Positions 5,282-5,480 of a DNA stretch of 5,480 bases are shown here, in pieces. The notes beneath the pieces are model-generated. The model was not told the DNA's origin, searched no databases, and was given only the letters and a program-made list of their open reading frames with translations. The stretch is from the NCBI GenBank assembly GCA_027030285.1, contig JALVFC010000038.1, positions 1-5,480 of the forward strand, given 5' to 3'. The position numbers and the translations under genes were made by a program. The stretch's first letter is position 1. Every line of letters starts with the position of its first letter. Origin of the DNA: Thiotrichaceae bacterium (lineage in GTDB: Bacteria > Pseudomonadota > Gammaproteobacteria > Thiotrichales > Thiotrichaceae).

Positions 5282-5480
5282 GTGATAGCTGTCTACCCTG
5301 GTACTTTTGATCCGATTACTAATGGTCATGTTGACCTTGTGCATCGTGCTGCGCGGCTGTTTGACGAGGTGGTTATCGGGATTGCGGTAAGTGCCCGCAA
5401 GAATCCCCTTTTTACGCTGGAGGAGCGTATCACGCTTGCTGGTGAGGTGGTTGCGGATTGGCAGAATGTGCGCGTGGAAG
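5282..5480 (+). CDS. coaD: Phosphopantetheine adenylyltransferase, N-terminal part
   Basis: CoaD transfers AMP from ATP to 4'-phosphopantetheine to give dephospho-CoA, the penultimate step of coenzyme A synthesis, in the cytoplasm. The first 66 residues are visible; the family is usually about 160 long and the rest lies beyond the window. The start contains Y-P-G-T-F-D-P-I-T-N-G-H, including the nucleotidyltransferase T-x-G-H motif (Thr13-His16). Lys40 corresponds to the substrate-binding lysine near position 42 of the E. coli enzyme, followed by N-P-L-F-T-L-E-E-R. The GTG at 5282 is chosen because family members begin a few residues before Y-P-G-T-F-D-P. Its ribosome binding site is poor (TGGA about 10 nt upstream). 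The frame stays open upstream to an ATG at 5195, which would add 29 residues unlike the family. Identification is secure; the start is less so. Confidence 0.93.
   Translation, partial: MIAVYPGTFDPITNGHVDLVHRAARLFDEVVIGIAVSARKNPLFTLEERITLAGEVVADWQNVRVE

Overview
The window looks like gammaproteobacterial chromosome of moderate G+C. The evidence is an ssrA (tmRNA) gene whose tag reads ANDDNYALAA, a form seen in Pseudomonas and some related gammaproteobacteria, and the start of a coaD of ordinary proteobacterial type. The species cannot be named from the sequence.

Layout. Positions 1-415 hold no convincing complete gene. They contain a good leftward sigma70-type promoter (TTGACA-17-TATTCT) buried in an inverted/direct repeat of the element TGWCAAAAAAGT, and a long 16-bp imperfect hairpin behind the cytochrome gene. 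Positions 416-4114 hold two leftward genes. The promoter-proximal one (2885-4114) encodes a 409-residue lipoprotein made of about five beta-rich repeats of the DUF5666 type. The distal one (416-2737) encodes a 773-residue lipoprotein with nine CXXCH haem-binding motifs. They are separated by 147 bp containing a GC-rich hairpin and a small palindrome beside the second ribosome binding site. A TTGCAA-17-TATAAT promoter lies about 130 bp upstream of the first gene, so the two are probably one operon.

Positions 4437-4681 separate this pair from ssrA. They contain a clear leftward rho-independent terminator, a second hairpin directly behind the tmRNA 3' end, and a cluster of four copies of a TGCTGGTAT element (three direct, one inverted). 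Because the 3' end of ssrA is a classic target of phage and island integrases, this cluster may be an attachment-region remnant, and the lipoprotein pair may be accessory DNA. That is inference: no integrase gene or duplicated ssrA end is visible.

Positions 4682-5032 are ssrA, leftward, with its own promoter about 65 bp upstream. Divergently, coaD (phosphopantetheine adenylyltransferase) starts near 5282 and runs off the window.

How the parts work together: ssrA (ribosome rescue) and coaD (coenzyme A synthesis) are housekeeping. The lipoprotein pair is the unusual content. Both have a lipobox followed by Cys-Gly, which predicts lipid anchoring and probable outer-membrane sorting. This suggests an envelope electron-transfer module in which a repeat-built partner accompanies a multihaem cytochrome. 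The electron donor, the acceptor and the role of the partner cannot be read from the sequence.
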